Of a DNA stretch of 64,000 bases, positions 45,247 to 55,059 are shown piece by piece. Source of the DNA: Massilioclostridium coli (GTDB taxonomy: Bacteria > Bacillota > Clostridia > Oscillospirales > Ruminococcaceae); the NCBI RefSeq assembly GCF_900095865.1, contig NZ_FMIZ01000007.1, positions 1,424,530 through 1,488,529 on the forward strand. Direction: 5' to 3'. Position 1 is the first letter of the stretch. Each line of letters begins with the position of its first letter. Position numbers and translations under genes: made by a program. The notes beneath the pieces are model-generated. The model saw nothing but the letters and a program-made list of their open reading frames with translations. It was not told the DNA's origin and made no database searches.

Positions 45247-45873
45247 TGCCACACAATTATTATCTCTTGAAAATTCATCTAAGGTTTCTTTTATTTGTTC
45301 TATATAATCTCCTTGCAATAAATTATACTCTGATACAACAGCATAATTTATATCCATCTGCCCCAATAAGCTAAGTATCACTTGAATAAGATTATATAAA
45401 ATCGTCTGATGATTAAAAATAAATGTACAAAACTGAATTCTTCCGTAATGAGTACAATAGTTTCTTTGTGGCCGAAATTTCAATAATATCTCTTTATCGC
45501 TGTTTGATATTTTCTTTTTCCGAGATAATAATTTTAACGCTTGGTCGTATTCTTTATCAGTTACATTTCTATTTTTCTGTTTTGAGTCTGTGTGTATACG
45601 CCAATAATCTAAAGCATATGACAATGTTTCAAACACCGTTAATGTATATCCAAATACTTTGTATGCCAACTGTTCCATCGCAGCATCAAAACTGTTTACA
45701 TAAGGATTGATCATATAATTTCTTAAATAAAAATTATATGTATTTGCATCTGTATATACCCGACATATCCAATCATATTCCCACATGTAAGATTTAATAT
45801 TATTCATAAAATTATCTCTAAGTTTCAAAACATTGCTGAAATTTTCTTCTAATGATTCTGGTTTGTAATACAT
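45244..45873 (-). CDS. HEPN-like protein (Cthe_2314-type), possible RNase toxin or defence protein
   Basis: This 210-residue, mostly helical protein contains FRPQRNYCTHYGRIQF, an R-N-x3-H motif matching the RX4-6H catalytic motif of HEPN RNases. The helix before it holds EQLAYKVFGYTLTVFETLSYALDYW. The layout resembles Cthe_2314-family HEPN proteins. HEPN RNases act in toxin-antitoxin, abortive-infection and CRISPR systems. No dedicated antitoxin gene is adjacent. It lies 142 bp downstream of the YodL protein gene on the same strand. The assignment rests on one motif plus secondary structure. Confidence 0.55.
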   Translation of the reverse strand: MYYKPESLEENFSNVLKLRDNFMNNIKSYMWEYDWICRVYTDANTYNFYLRNYMINPYVNSFDAAMEQLAYKVFGYTLTVFETLSYALDYWRIHTDSKQKNRNVTDKEYDQALKLLSRKKKISNSDKEILLKFRPQRNYCTHYGRIQFCTFIFNHQTILYNLIQVILSLLGQMDINYAVVSEYNLLQGDYIEQIKETLDEFSRDNNCVA

Positions 45874-46015
45874 TTTATCACTCTCCTATTGTTTCCTATA
45901 GACCAGTTTTTCTACATTTATGGAGCATATTATAGCAAATCTTTTATATCTTGTCTTGCTTTTTTCAGCAAAAATGGCCCTGCCACATATGTAGCAAGAC
46001 CACTTCTGTCAAATA

Positions 46016-46927
46016 CTATTTTTTCTTCCTCTCCATATCCTCCGTCATCGCTTTCTGCTGCGTCTGTTTCTTCCCCTGCTTTGCGACTTTCTTCTGGTTG
46101 AGCCGGAGCTTGGCAAGTACGGATTCTCTTGGTTTATCTTTATCTTTTACCTTGCGGACATTGTTCATCAGTCCGTCAATCATGTTGTAGTTAGCTTCTT
46201 CTGCCATCTCCGCACTGCGAAGATATTCTCCGTTGTCCATGACCTTCTGCCAGTTTGCCAGCTCTGGTTCTTTTCTCTTCTGTTGCGGTGGCTGTTCCTG
46301 TCCGATTGGTGTTGACGTTTGTTGCTGTGGCGGTGTTTCCTGTTCTTTTTCTTCCTGCTGTTTTATGAAATTTTGAATCTTTTCTCTTGCCTCGGCATCA
46401 AGTCCGTTATAATTATCATTCATAACAACGGCACCATCATCACTAAGAACCACATAGGCAGCTCTCGGTCCGTATTCTTCGTGTTCCATCAGAAACCATT
46501 TTCTTTCATTCATCAAAATGTAATCAATGACTTGCCATGTTCCCTTTTTCCCTTCGATGGTATATCCCTTTGTGTCAACATCCAGCTTTGTATCTGAAGA
46601 ATTTTTCATCTGGAAGAAATCTGAAACAATGATAAATCCATCTTTATCTACATAGTAGACGGTCGTTTTTCCATCATCCGTAAGGACAATGACATCACTG
46701 CATCCAATGGAGTGACCTTTAAAGTTCTTCGGTCGCTGTTTCTGCAAGCGTGTTTTTATATCCGCCGGAGTTTCCTCCGGCTGGATTCTTCCAATATATA
46801 CTTGCTGATAATTTTCTGCCCTGACCTCTTTTCCTTCACTTTTTAATTTGGCATAAGAACGGAAACGGACATTTCTGTACTCTGGTGTTTCTTTCACCTG
46901 ATATACTGCACACTGACTTGTGTTCAT
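46016..46927 (-). CDS. YodL/DUF4316-domain protein of element 2
   Basis: The 303-residue protein has a YodL domain (CAVYQVKETPEYRNVRF, FKGHSIGCSDVIVLTDDG) followed by a DUF4316-like segment (KGYTIEGKKGTWQVIDY, FLMEHEEYGPRAAYVVLSDD) and a basic, glutamine-rich tail. Both domains recur inside the 1,606-residue protein upstream. It overlaps the TTRAP gene by 4 bp. Such proteins accompany ArdC-type anti-restriction genes in ICEs. Confidence 0.77.
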   Translation of the reverse strand: MNTSQCAVYQVKETPEYRNVRFRSYAKLKSEGKEVRAENYQQVYIGRIQPEETPADIKTRLQKQRPKNFKGHSIGCSDVIVLTDDGKTTVYYVDKDGFIIVSDFFQMKNSSDTKLDVDTKGYTIEGKKGTWQVIDYILMNERKWFLMEHEEYGPRAAYVVLSDDGAVVMNDNYNGLDAEAREKIQNFIKQQEEKEQETPPQQQTSTPIGQEQPPQQKRKEPELANWQKVMDNGEYLRSAEMAEEANYNMIDGLMNNVRKVKDKDKPRESVLAKLRLNQKKVAKQGKKQTQQKAMTEDMERKKK

Positions 46928-47181
46928 GCTTCACTCTCCTCCATCAACTCTAAATCTTCTTTATACTCTTCCAAATCCATGAGGAAAACCTCGTAGCCTT
47001 CATCGCTCATACAGAACAGTTTTCTTATTGTTTCGCAGACCAGCATAATCATTTCCGAATCTCCTGCAAGAAATGGTATAACCCGGTCGATTGCTTCCAT
47101 CGTATCAATTCGGTTGCCCTGATCAAGCATTGCAGTTACGATACATTCTTCCATATCAAAATTCATAGACAGATCCATCAT
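46924..47181 (-). CDS. TTRAP-like small protein of element 2
   Basis: The 85-residue acidic protein (FDMEECIVTAMLDQGNRID, then FLAGDSEMIMLVCETIRKLF) resembles transposon-transfer-assisting proteins. It overlaps both neighbours by 4 bp, matching the ArdC protein-TTRAP pairing seen in ICE 1 at 28.9 kb. Its role is unknown. Confidence 0.65.
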   Translation of the reverse strand: MMDLSMNFDMEECIVTAMLDQGNRIDTMEAIDRVIPFLAGDSEMIMLVCETIRKLFCMSDEGYEVFLMDLEEYKEDLELMEESEA

Positions 47182-50100
47182 AATTCCATATCTCCCTTCT
47201 TATGTTCATTATTTTTTTCTTGTGCTTTTTCCTGTGCCTTTACTCTCGCCTGATAGTCTTTTAAAGACTGCAGAACAGATTTTTTAATGCTTCCTGGTTC
47301 TCTTGTTACTTTCTTCTCTGCATTTTTTTCAACATCTATATTTTTTCCTGATTGTTTTTCGGATAATTCTTCCGTAATCTCTGCCTGCTTATTCTTTTTA
47401 TCTGCAAGATATTTTTCCATATCATTGATTGCTTTCTGTACCAATGGGCTTTCCTTATAATGCGGAATCATATCTATCAGTTCCCTGTCTACTCTATCCC
47501 AGCTCATCAGTTCGTATTCTCCAGAATAATCTTCATCCCCATCCTGCAGATCAAAGCCAATACCTTTGCCTCCATGCATTCGTTCTGCCGGAATACTTTC
47601 ATAAATTTTAATCGCTTCTTCTAGCGTGAGATTATTATGGTATTCCCCCATGACCGGAAACTCCATGCACTCCGCTACATAAAAAGTAATCGTAGCTTCT
47701 GACTGTTCCTGTTCTGGTTGTCTGGTAAAGATAGAAAGAGTTTCTGCTTTTTCCAGACGGGAAAGCAGTGAACGGGCAGTTATCACATCACTGTCTATAT
47801 CGGATTCTTCCGATACTTCAACCAGCCAGTCCTTTAAACACCCTATTTTCTTATTCAGAATGTCCTCTGTGATCTTCTCCACCTGTTCTTCCCTGTTCTC
47901 AATGGTATCTTTATATTCGTAAGTGTCATATTCATAGCTGAAATTATCCAAATCCACTGCCAGCTTTTTAATTTCCTGTTGATCAAGGTAAGTATCTGCT
48001 TCCTTCATATATTCTGCCAGAGTGATTCTTTCTTCTGCGATAGGATTGATGTCCACCTTAATACCTGCCATTGCTATAGCATGAGCATTTAATTCATTGA
48101 AGAAACTATCTTCTCGGATATTGCCACGATAAGAAAGCACCACATCAAGGTCAGAATCATTTCTGTAAAGTTCCTCTCTGCTTCTGGAACCATGCACCCT
48201 TGCAGCAAGCAGCTCTACTTCATTTTCCAGTCCCATTTCTTCCAGAATACCCTGTGCGTGATACAAGACACCTCGTTCCACTTCTGCCCTGCTAAGACCA
48301 TTTAATGCTACTTCATCTCTTCCAATCTCAGAAGTCGCACGAAGCTCACCTGCCTGTAGTAAATCCTTTGAATGTTGGATGGTCATTGCCTCAAATTCTT
48401 TATAGTCTACTTTAACGCACTCCATATCATCCATTCTTTCACTTTTTAAGATTTCATAAGTAGCTTTCTGAATAGATATATCTGGATTATCGTAATCACT
48501 TTCATTAATTTCATGCAAATCAGAATCATAGAAAATATAAAAATAACCTTCTTCCGTTGCCTGTACAGTCAGATACCCTTTACTCTTAGTAAACTGCATG
48601 GCAATTCCCTCACAGGTATCCACTGCTCTTTCCCGGTCATAGTCCTCAAAAATACTTGGAGGACAATTCTTTAATAACTGTGCCCGCTGCATCTGCCGTT
48701 CGCCTGCTTCTTCCACTTCTGCCATCAAATCTTCATAATCAACGGAAACTGCATTTTCCAGAGACACATCTTCATCTTCCAGAATATCTTCCATTGCCTG
48801 CCGCATAGAAATATCAGGATTGTCATAAGCACCACCGTCGATCTCATCGTAATCCAAAGCATAAAAGGTATAATCATAGCCTTCCTCTGTTCTCTGGATT
48901 GCAAAATATCTATCATCAATCTTATATGCCAGTTCATCCGGTTCCAGTTCCGGCATAAGTCCCTCTACAGAAATTCCTTTCTCCTGCAGATATTCTGAAA
49001 TAGCTTCCAATGCTCCTGCATCATACCCATTCCAAAGATCTTCGGCTACAAGCTGACCATGTTCCGATACGATAATCCCTGCCACATCTGAACCATACTC
49101 ATCATGTTCCATGAAGAAGAACTTCTCCCCTGCATACTCTCTTTCATCTACTGTATGCCAGGTTCCCGCATGTCCATCTGCTTCAAATCCTCTGGTATCT
49201 GCTGTAATGGTGACTTCCGCTTCATCCAATGCCTGTTCAATCTTCTGCATACGGATCTCTGCTCTTGCCATATCAATAAATCCATCTAACACCGCTGGGT
49301 GGCTTTCTATCACATAATCCTGATTCAGATTCTTTCCCTGATTGATATTTTCCGGGATTTCGATATGCTCTGCCCAGTCTTTGTTCTGTTTGGAAAATCT
49401 GCCGTCATAAGAAAGTTCCCGGAGCGTATTTGCCATAATAAATGTCATACGCTCTTCTCCAAACTGCTCTAACACTTGCGTTGCGGCATCTTCCTCTAAA
49501 TGCAGCCCGTCAAATTTTAATGCGATTGCTTCCTCGATTGCTTTCTTACAATCAATGTTTAACTTTCTGGAATCCAGATAGGCATCTACATCCCGTTCTT
49601 CCATTGCCTGTGCAAGTGTTCCTTTATAGACTGGCGGGTAGGCTCTGGTATGATTATTTTCCAGTATCTCCATTCTCTGCTGTACAAAGTCCGGAAGTTC
49701 CTCAAAGCCGAAAGAATCCACATAATAAGCCTTTGTTTCCGCCGTCCGGTTTATAACTATGACATCGCTTACCGATAAGGAATGTCCATGAAAATCGTTT
49801 GGGCGGTTGATATTAAATCTCTCAAAAATATCATCTAATGTGATCGTTGGTGTCCATGGAGCCGCATACACCATCCTGTAGTCTTTTCCATCAATGCTAT
49901 AGCCTAATTTTTGAGCCGATTCAACCCCCATAAACTGATAAGTATGCTCTCCATCCGTATCCATCTGATAGATTGCAAAACGACCGCTTTCTCCATGAAG
50001 AAGTAAGGTTTCATCAATCTTTTCTGCACTATCCTGTTCCAGTTTTTCCTGTCTGGCTATCGCTGCTTCTCTTTCTTTATGTACTTCCCATTCCGTTTCC

Positions 50101-51998
50101 GTAATACCAAAGATACCGTCATGCCCCAGGATCGCATTTTCTGTTTCTGCAAGAATCTGTCCTGCCTGTTCTGGATGATCTGGATTTCCATTTAAGATAA
50201 AAACTTCTGCACCTTCACGATACAATTCTACTGCCCTGTTTTTTTCAAGAGGATACATATGCTCCAGTCGGATTCCTGCTTCGTGCATTTCTGTAAAACC
50301 GATTCTTCCATCTGGAAAATTATCCATCTGTGCCTCTGTTTCATGCACAAGACTTCTCATAACTTCACTTCGGTCACCCCGATTCGCTGTCAGCATACGG
50401 TTTACCAGTCCCAAAACTTCGTCTCGGTCATCCATCTTATAAGCAAAATTGACGATAAGGTTCCTTTGGGATTCCGTAAAATTTTCATGGCTGGCGGTTT
50501 CTGCAGCTTCAATCAGTCTATGGGCATACTGCATGGTACTTTCCCTTTCTTCTGGAAGCTCTGTGGTTGGAAAGTTCGCTCTTGCTGCCTGGATCACTTC
50601 ATGTACTAAGTTTGCACCGGCTTCATCATAAGATTCCCGCATATCCCAGACCAGATCATTCAGTCTTTCTATCTGTCCGGGAAAGGTTTCTGCATATTCC
50701 GTTACAAATGCTTTCTCTTCTTCTGTAAAAATTGTTCTCGGAAATTCCGCTTTTTCCACCAGCATTTCTGCCTGTTCTTTCGGTGTCTGCTCTGAAAAAT
50801 AAGCACTGCCTGTATCTGCATCATACGCTGCATCAAAAAAGTGAATCGGATAATTTCCTCCCACTCCATCACTTGCATACAATACTGTGATTACTGCACC
50901 TCTGTCCTCCAGAAATTCTTCCAAAGATTTCTCATCCTCTGAGATTTCTTTCTGCTCCAGCCGACTGACATATTCCTTCACATTCTCCTGCAACTGTTCT
51001 GCTGTCATGTTCTCAACCAGATCATACGCATATTCTGAACCCATGCTGCCTGAAAGATGCAGAATCACATCCTCTCTATGGAATGTTTCTCTGATTGGTC
51101 TTTCCATTTCCAACTCATGCATCTTTGTTTCAATATTTTCAATAATTCCCGCTGAAGTTTTTCGGATTGTATCCATAGACGCTTTCAGCGTTTTCATGTT
51201 CTGACTTTCACACCAGCTTGCAATATAAGTAAAGGAATATTCCGAAGTATCCAGTCCAAAATGACTACATACAATATAAGCAATGCTTTCTGCTTCTACT
51301 TCTTTGGCTGTCTTTCCTTTTATAATGCCATCTGCATCCATTACATCATTGTCATGCAGAATTGCATGGGCAACTTCATGGACACCGGTTTTCATGGACT
51401 GGAGATTACTCATTCCTGTTTTAATCGCAATATATTTTTCTGTCTGATGATAATAGCCCTTTGCCTCCCCGTCTATTTCCATAAACCGTACTGGTACCGG
51501 TGAAATATCCTGCAATGCTTCCATAAAAATATCATAAAACTGCACGCTTCCTGTCAGCTCCGGTACATCCAGTTCTGCAATCGGTTCTCCTTCTGTCTGG
51601 CTGACATCAAATACTGTCGCTACCCGAAATCTTGGGATTACCATTTCTACAATCTCTGTTTCCGGCTGTCCATCTTCGCCAATGATTGGTTCCTGTGTAT
51701 CTGGATCAATCTTTTCTATTTCCTGTTTTTCTTTTACTGGCGTCGGTGCAATAATCTGGATTCCTTTTTCACCCCGTTTTACATGACGGTTAAATTTCTT
51801 CTGCCATGCCTGATAACCTGCCACCAGTGTCGCATCCGGTTTCTGCATCGTAATCAGAAGAGTATTGTTGAAACTATAATTATGAAATTTTGACATCGTA
51901 TCCAGATATTCTGTATAACGCTCTGATGTAAAAATTTCCTTTACTCCCTGTTCCAGACGCTCTGTGATTTCTTTTAATTTTTTATCTGTTTCTGCCAT
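47178..51998 (-). CDS. Giant polyvalent ArdC-type protein with YodL, LPD and nucleotidyltransferase domains
   Basis: The 1,606-residue protein begins at ATG 51998 behind GGAGGACAAAC. It has an ArdC ssDNA-binding domain (YLDTMSKFHNYSFNN, HVKRGEKGIQI), a metallopeptidase motif TGVHEVAHAILHD (HExxH) near residue 224, and a YodL domain (FHGHSLSVSDVIVINR). A DUF4316-like block follows, then two LPD-type repeats (YDNPDISMRQAMEDIL and YDNPDISIQKATYEIL). A nucleotidyltransferase motif RVHGSRSREEL...NDSDLDVVLSY (GSxxR...DxD) lies near 1,260-1,285. Polyvalent proteins of this type are injected with DNA and counter host defences. The nucleotidyltransferase is unusual for ICE 1-type relatives. Confidence 0.82.
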   Translation of the reverse strand: MAETDKKLKEITERLEQGVKEIFTSERYTEYLDTMSKFHNYSFNNTLLITMQKPDATLVAGYQAWQKKFNRHVKRGEKGIQIIAPTPVKEKQEIEKIDPDTQEPIIGEDGQPETEIVEMVIPRFRVATVFDVSQTEGEPIAELDVPELTGSVQFYDIFMEALQDISPVPVRFMEIDGEAKGYYHQTEKYIAIKTGMSNLQSMKTGVHEVAHAILHDNDVMDADGIIKGKTAKEVEAESIAYIVCSHFGLDTSEYSFTYIASWCESQNMKTLKASMDTIRKTSAGIIENIETKMHELEMERPIRETFHREDVILHLSGSMGSEYAYDLVENMTAEQLQENVKEYVSRLEQKEISEDEKSLEEFLEDRGAVITVLYASDGVGGNYPIHFFDAAYDADTGSAYFSEQTPKEQAEMLVEKAEFPRTIFTEEEKAFVTEYAETFPGQIERLNDLVWDMRESYDEAGANLVHEVIQAARANFPTTELPEERESTMQYAHRLIEAAETASHENFTESQRNLIVNFAYKMDDRDEVLGLVNRMLTANRGDRSEVMRSLVHETEAQMDNFPDGRIGFTEMHEAGIRLEHMYPLEKNRAVELYREGAEVFILNGNPDHPEQAGQILAETENAILGHDGIFGITETEWEVHKEREAAIARQEKLEQDSAEKIDETLLLHGESGRFAIYQMDTDGEHTYQFMGVESAQKLGYSIDGKDYRMVYAAPWTPTITLDDIFERFNINRPNDFHGHSLSVSDVIVINRTAETKAYYVDSFGFEELPDFVQQRMEILENNHTRAYPPVYKGTLAQAMEERDVDAYLDSRKLNIDCKKAIEEAIALKFDGLHLEEDAATQVLEQFGEERMTFIMANTLRELSYDGRFSKQNKDWAEHIEIPENINQGKNLNQDYVIESHPAVLDGFIDMARAEIRMQKIEQALDEAEVTITADTRGFEADGHAGTWHTVDEREYAGEKFFFMEHDEYGSDVAGIIVSEHGQLVAEDLWNGYDAGALEAISEYLQEKGISVEGLMPELEPDELAYKIDDRYFAIQRTEEGYDYTFYALDYDEIDGGAYDNPDISMRQAMEDILEDEDVSLENAVSVDYEDLMAEVEEAGERQMQRAQLLKNCPPSIFEDYDRERAVDTCEGIAMQFTKSKGYLTVQATEEGYFYIFYDSDLHEINESDYDNPDISIQKATYEILKSERMDDMECVKVDYKEFEAMTIQHSKDLLQAGELRATSEIGRDEVALNGLSRAEVERGVLYHAQGILEEMGLENEVELLAARVHGSRSREELYRNDSDLDVVLSYRGNIREDSFFNELNAHAIAMAGIKVDINPIAEERITLAEYMKEADTYLDQQEIKKLAVDLDNFSYEYDTYEYKDTIENREEQVEKITEDILNKKIGCLKDWLVEVSEESDIDSDVITARSLLSRLEKAETLSIFTRQPEQEQSEATITFYVAECMEFPVMGEYHNNLTLEEAIKIYESIPAERMHGGKGIGFDLQDGDEDYSGEYELMSWDRVDRELIDMIPHYKESPLVQKAINDMEKYLADKKNKQAEITEELSEKQSGKNIDVEKNAEKKVTREPGSIKKSVLQSLKDYQARVKAQEKAQEKNNEHKKGDMEL

Positions 51999-52055
51999 AG
52001 TTTGTCCTCCAATTTTGAATTTATCCCGCCAGAAAGTTCTCTGACGGGACATTAT

Positions 52056-53150
52056 TTATAACTCCTGCTCGTGATTTTTCTTTGGTTTCGGTGTACCAGT
52101 CTGCTTCGGTGCAAGCTGTCTAGCCTTTTCCTGTTTCAGACGTTCCAGTATGGACGGCTTATGAACCTTGTCTGCTGTTTCCTGCAGATTCCTGTCTGCA
52201 TCCCGGACTTCTTCCTTTCTCGAAGAATCCCTGTCTGGAATCTTTTCTGTACCAATATCCTCATCTGCCAGAATTGTTTCATTCCCTTTTTCATCCATGT
52301 TGAGCAAAGCATTTAACTCCGATAAACGCTCCATTTTCTCATTCAGTTCCGTTTCTTTTGGAAATGGTTTTTTTACTTCTTCCTGTGCTGTTGCAAGCTG
52401 CTGTTGTACTGTCTCTAACTTTTGCTCACTCTCTGCCAGTTTCTTATCAATCGAAGAAAGGGCATTATGAATACGCTGGATATTTCCCAAAGGGTCTTTT
52501 CCTATTTCAATTTTGTAGGAACATTTTCCCTTTATGGTCAATTCAAAGGAATTTGCAAACAGGTTATATGATGCAGATAAAGTAAATCCATGGTACTCTC
52601 CGACTTTTCCTCCTGTGGTGACTGCCTTTAATCCTGCACAGGCAGCTATCATAGCTTCGCCTGCTTCTTTTTTGTCTGTATAGGCAACATTCCCTATATT
52701 CATAGAATAGCTGTCATTATCCTGCAGATCAACATTCTTTATCACACTAACATCAGACTGCATTCCGGCAATCCTCTCTTTCAATGCACTGATCTGAACT
52801 GGATAATTCTTTGCAATATCTGATTCCAGACGATAAATCTGACTGGTGTGGTTAGCCTTCAAGAGCTTTAATTTACTGACTTGAACATCCAGATCCATTT
52901 TTTCTTTTATATAGGGATTTCCTGTTGCAAGGGCTTTGATCTCTGCATAAGAAAGTGCAGTATCATCCACATCTTCACACGCCCTGACTGGTGACTTACT
53001 GGTCATAATCTGAGAAATAAACTTCTGTTTATTTTCCAAAATCTGCCACATGTATGCATCGAACGTATTCTCTGTTACATAGCGGAATATCTTAACTTTC
53101 TCATTCTGGTTTCCCTGTCGTAAAATTCGTCCCTCCTGCTGCTCCAGATC
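52056..53150 (-). pseudogene. C-terminal fragment of a SNF2-type helicase, interrupted by element 3
   Basis: In the frame ending at 52056 the first recognisable residues are DLEQQEGRILRQGNQNEKV, helicase motif VI of SNF2 proteins, then FRYVTENTFDAYMWQILENK. A ~330-residue coiled-coil tail follows. Upstream of DLEQQ the frame runs into the stop region of the recombinase at ~53.15 kb. The missing N-terminal ~1,500+ residues (DNA methylase/helicase in relatives) are expected beyond element 3, to the right of the window. An apparent ATG at 53051 lies inside the helicase domain and is not a native start. Confidence 0.82.
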
Positions 53151-55005
53151 AGTCGGTCATTTTTTGCGGACAGTTCATACATGCTATCCTTTTCTGTTCT
53201 CTGCTCCTGCGTTTGCTCTCGTTTGATTTCTCCCTCCGTATCTTCTTGGCACAAGCAGGACAATACCTTGATGCACCAGAGCCCGGGACATATTCAACGC
53301 CGCACACCGTACAATTTTTAGCGGGCATTGCTGCCCACCGTTTTGTAGGTATGATATGTAATTCATCGACAAAGCCGATGAATTTATAGTAAATCTTGAT
53401 TTCCTGCTTCACTGTTCCGTCTGCCATCTTCTCACGCTCCGAAACAAGTATCTTGTCTATGAGTGCGTTTATAACTGTTGCATCCAGTTCTTTTAAGCCT
53501 TGATAATTTCGGATAAGGGCGAGGAAGTCACGGATTCCCCGTGATTTCTCGTAGCTTTCATTAAGAGTTTCCGTCACCTCTTTCAGCCTTGCTTCAATTT
53601 CAAGCTGCTCTTTCTGGTATTTCCCCGACATCATCTCAAAATTCCGCTCGGTAATACGCTCCATGACCTTATCCTCGTAGAGAGAGGAAAACAGCCTGTC
53701 CAGTTCCGCAAGGCGTTTGTTCAGCTTCTTACGTTCTTTCTCTAATGCTTTCGCCCTGCTCTGGTCTGTTTCCGTGAGCCGCTTTTCTATGGCCCTGACC
53801 GCCTTTTCATCATTCACTGCCATATCCGCAAAACAGTTGATGTCGGCAAGAACGGCATTGAATAAATCCCTTGCTTCTATATTGTGGGCACTACACTCGC
53901 TTCTTCCGTTTCTTGCATAATTATTACATGAATACTGTACACAGTCGATAATCTCTGGGCGTTTCCTCCTGTGTACGTTCATTGCCCGCAGAGCACATCC
54001 GCAGTCCACACACTTGATAACGCCTGCAAAAATATTTACAAATCCTCCCTTGTTCTGTGGAAGCCTACGACTTGTAATAAGCTGTTGGACAATATCAAAT
54101 TCCTCCTGCGTGACTATTCCCTCATGGGTATTGGGTATCACTTCCCATTCTTCGGGCAGCTTAGAGGGGCGTTTCTTGCTTTTCATATTGGCGGCAATCC
54201 GTTTGTAGCCTACAAGATTTCCCGCATATATCGGGCTTCTTAAAATGCTCCTCACGCTGTTCCCACTCCAAATATAGCGTTTGTCCTCGTTCCCCTCAAA
54301 ATGACGTTCAAAGCCTGTTTCGCCACGCTCCGCCGCATAAGCGGCAGGGCGTAGGATATGCTGTTTATTAAGATGTCTGCAAATTTTGGCAACTCCATTC
54401 CCTTTTAATGCAAGGTCGAATATCTCTTTTACAACATGTGCCACTTTATCATCTATCAGCAGATGGTTGTGGTCGGCAGGGTCTTTGATATAGCCATAAG
54501 GGGCGGTAGTTCCCATGAATTTCCCCTGTTGAAACCTCGCCCGATATGCCGATTTTATCTTAACAGATATGTCAGCGGCATACATTTCGTTTAAAATGTT
54601 GCGGAAAGGCGTGATGTCCATAGCAGATTTATTCAAGGTATCTACGCCGTCATTGACCGCTATATACCTCACGTTATGCTCTGGGAAGAAAACTTCCAGA
54701 TATAACCCACAATCAAGATAGTTTCTCCCCAGACGGGATAAATCTTTCGTAATCACGCAGTTTATCAGACCGCTTTCAATGTCTTTTATCATATTCTGGA
54801 AACTTGGTCTTTGGAAATTTGTACCAGAATAACCATCGTCCACATACGTTTTTGCTATGTGCCATCCCTGCTTTTTCACATAATCCGTGAGGATGGATTT
54901 CTGTGTCGCAATGCTCGCACTCTCGTTATCCGTACCATCGTCTTTAGATAAGCGGCAATAAATGCCGACTAAATAGATTTTCTTTTCTTCTTTGATTCCT
55001 GCCAT
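53149..55005 (-). CDS. Large serine recombinase of element 3
   Basis: The 618-residue enzyme has the catalytic pattern GIYCRLSKDDGTDNESASIA (Ser in YCRLS), DDGYSGTNFQRPSF, ITKDLSRLGRNYLDCG, APYGYIKDPADHNHL and a zinc ribbon (VIKCVDCGCALRAM). An extra C-terminal ribbon CTVCGVEYVPGSGASRYCPAC is followed by a basic stretch. That ribbon is like the one in the cysteine-rich VLP protein at 25.0 kb. GGAGG precedes ATG 55005. It marks the left boundary of element 3. Confidence 0.94.
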   Translation of the reverse strand: MAGIKEEKKIYLVGIYCRLSKDDGTDNESASIATQKSILTDYVKKQGWHIAKTYVDDGYSGTNFQRPSFQNMIKDIESGLINCVITKDLSRLGRNYLDCGLYLEVFFPEHNVRYIAVNDGVDTLNKSAMDITPFRNILNEMYAADISVKIKSAYRARFQQGKFMGTTAPYGYIKDPADHNHLLIDDKVAHVVKEIFDLALKGNGVAKICRHLNKQHILRPAAYAAERGETGFERHFEGNEDKRYIWSGNSVRSILRSPIYAGNLVGYKRIAANMKSKKRPSKLPEEWEVIPNTHEGIVTQEEFDIVQQLITSRRLPQNKGGFVNIFAGVIKCVDCGCALRAMNVHRRKRPEIIDCVQYSCNNYARNGRSECSAHNIEARDLFNAVLADINCFADMAVNDEKAVRAIEKRLTETDQSRAKALEKERKKLNKRLAELDRLFSSLYEDKVMERITERNFEMMSGKYQKEQLEIEARLKEVTETLNESYEKSRGIRDFLALIRNYQGLKELDATVINALIDKILVSEREKMADGTVKQEIKIYYKFIGFVDELHIIPTKRWAAMPAKNCTVCGVEYVPGSGASRYCPACAKKIRREKSNESKRRSREQKRIACMNCPQKMTD

Positions 55006-55059
55006 ACTGTAAAACCTCCGTATCTGTCCTATCTGTTTTCATGTCCCATTGCGTACATT

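Larger units (their letters stand above)
39041..53150 (-). mobile_element. ICE/IME 2: AT-rich conjugative-element segment, interrupted at both ends
   Basis: A three-recombinase operon, MobC, relaxase, a 1,606-residue ArdC-type protein, TTRAP and YodL proteins and a SNF2 helicase mark a second mobile element of lower GC. Its left-end recombinase is cut by ICE 1 at ~39.04 kb and its helicase is cut by element 3 at ~53.15 kb. Its true ends lie outside the window. No T4SS genes are seen in this part. Confidence 0.75.

Noticed and set aside
53051..53263. ATG 53051 as the start of an independent coiled-coil protein
   Set aside because: Helicase motif VI continues in frame upstream of it, so it is an internal methionine of a truncated SNF2 protein.
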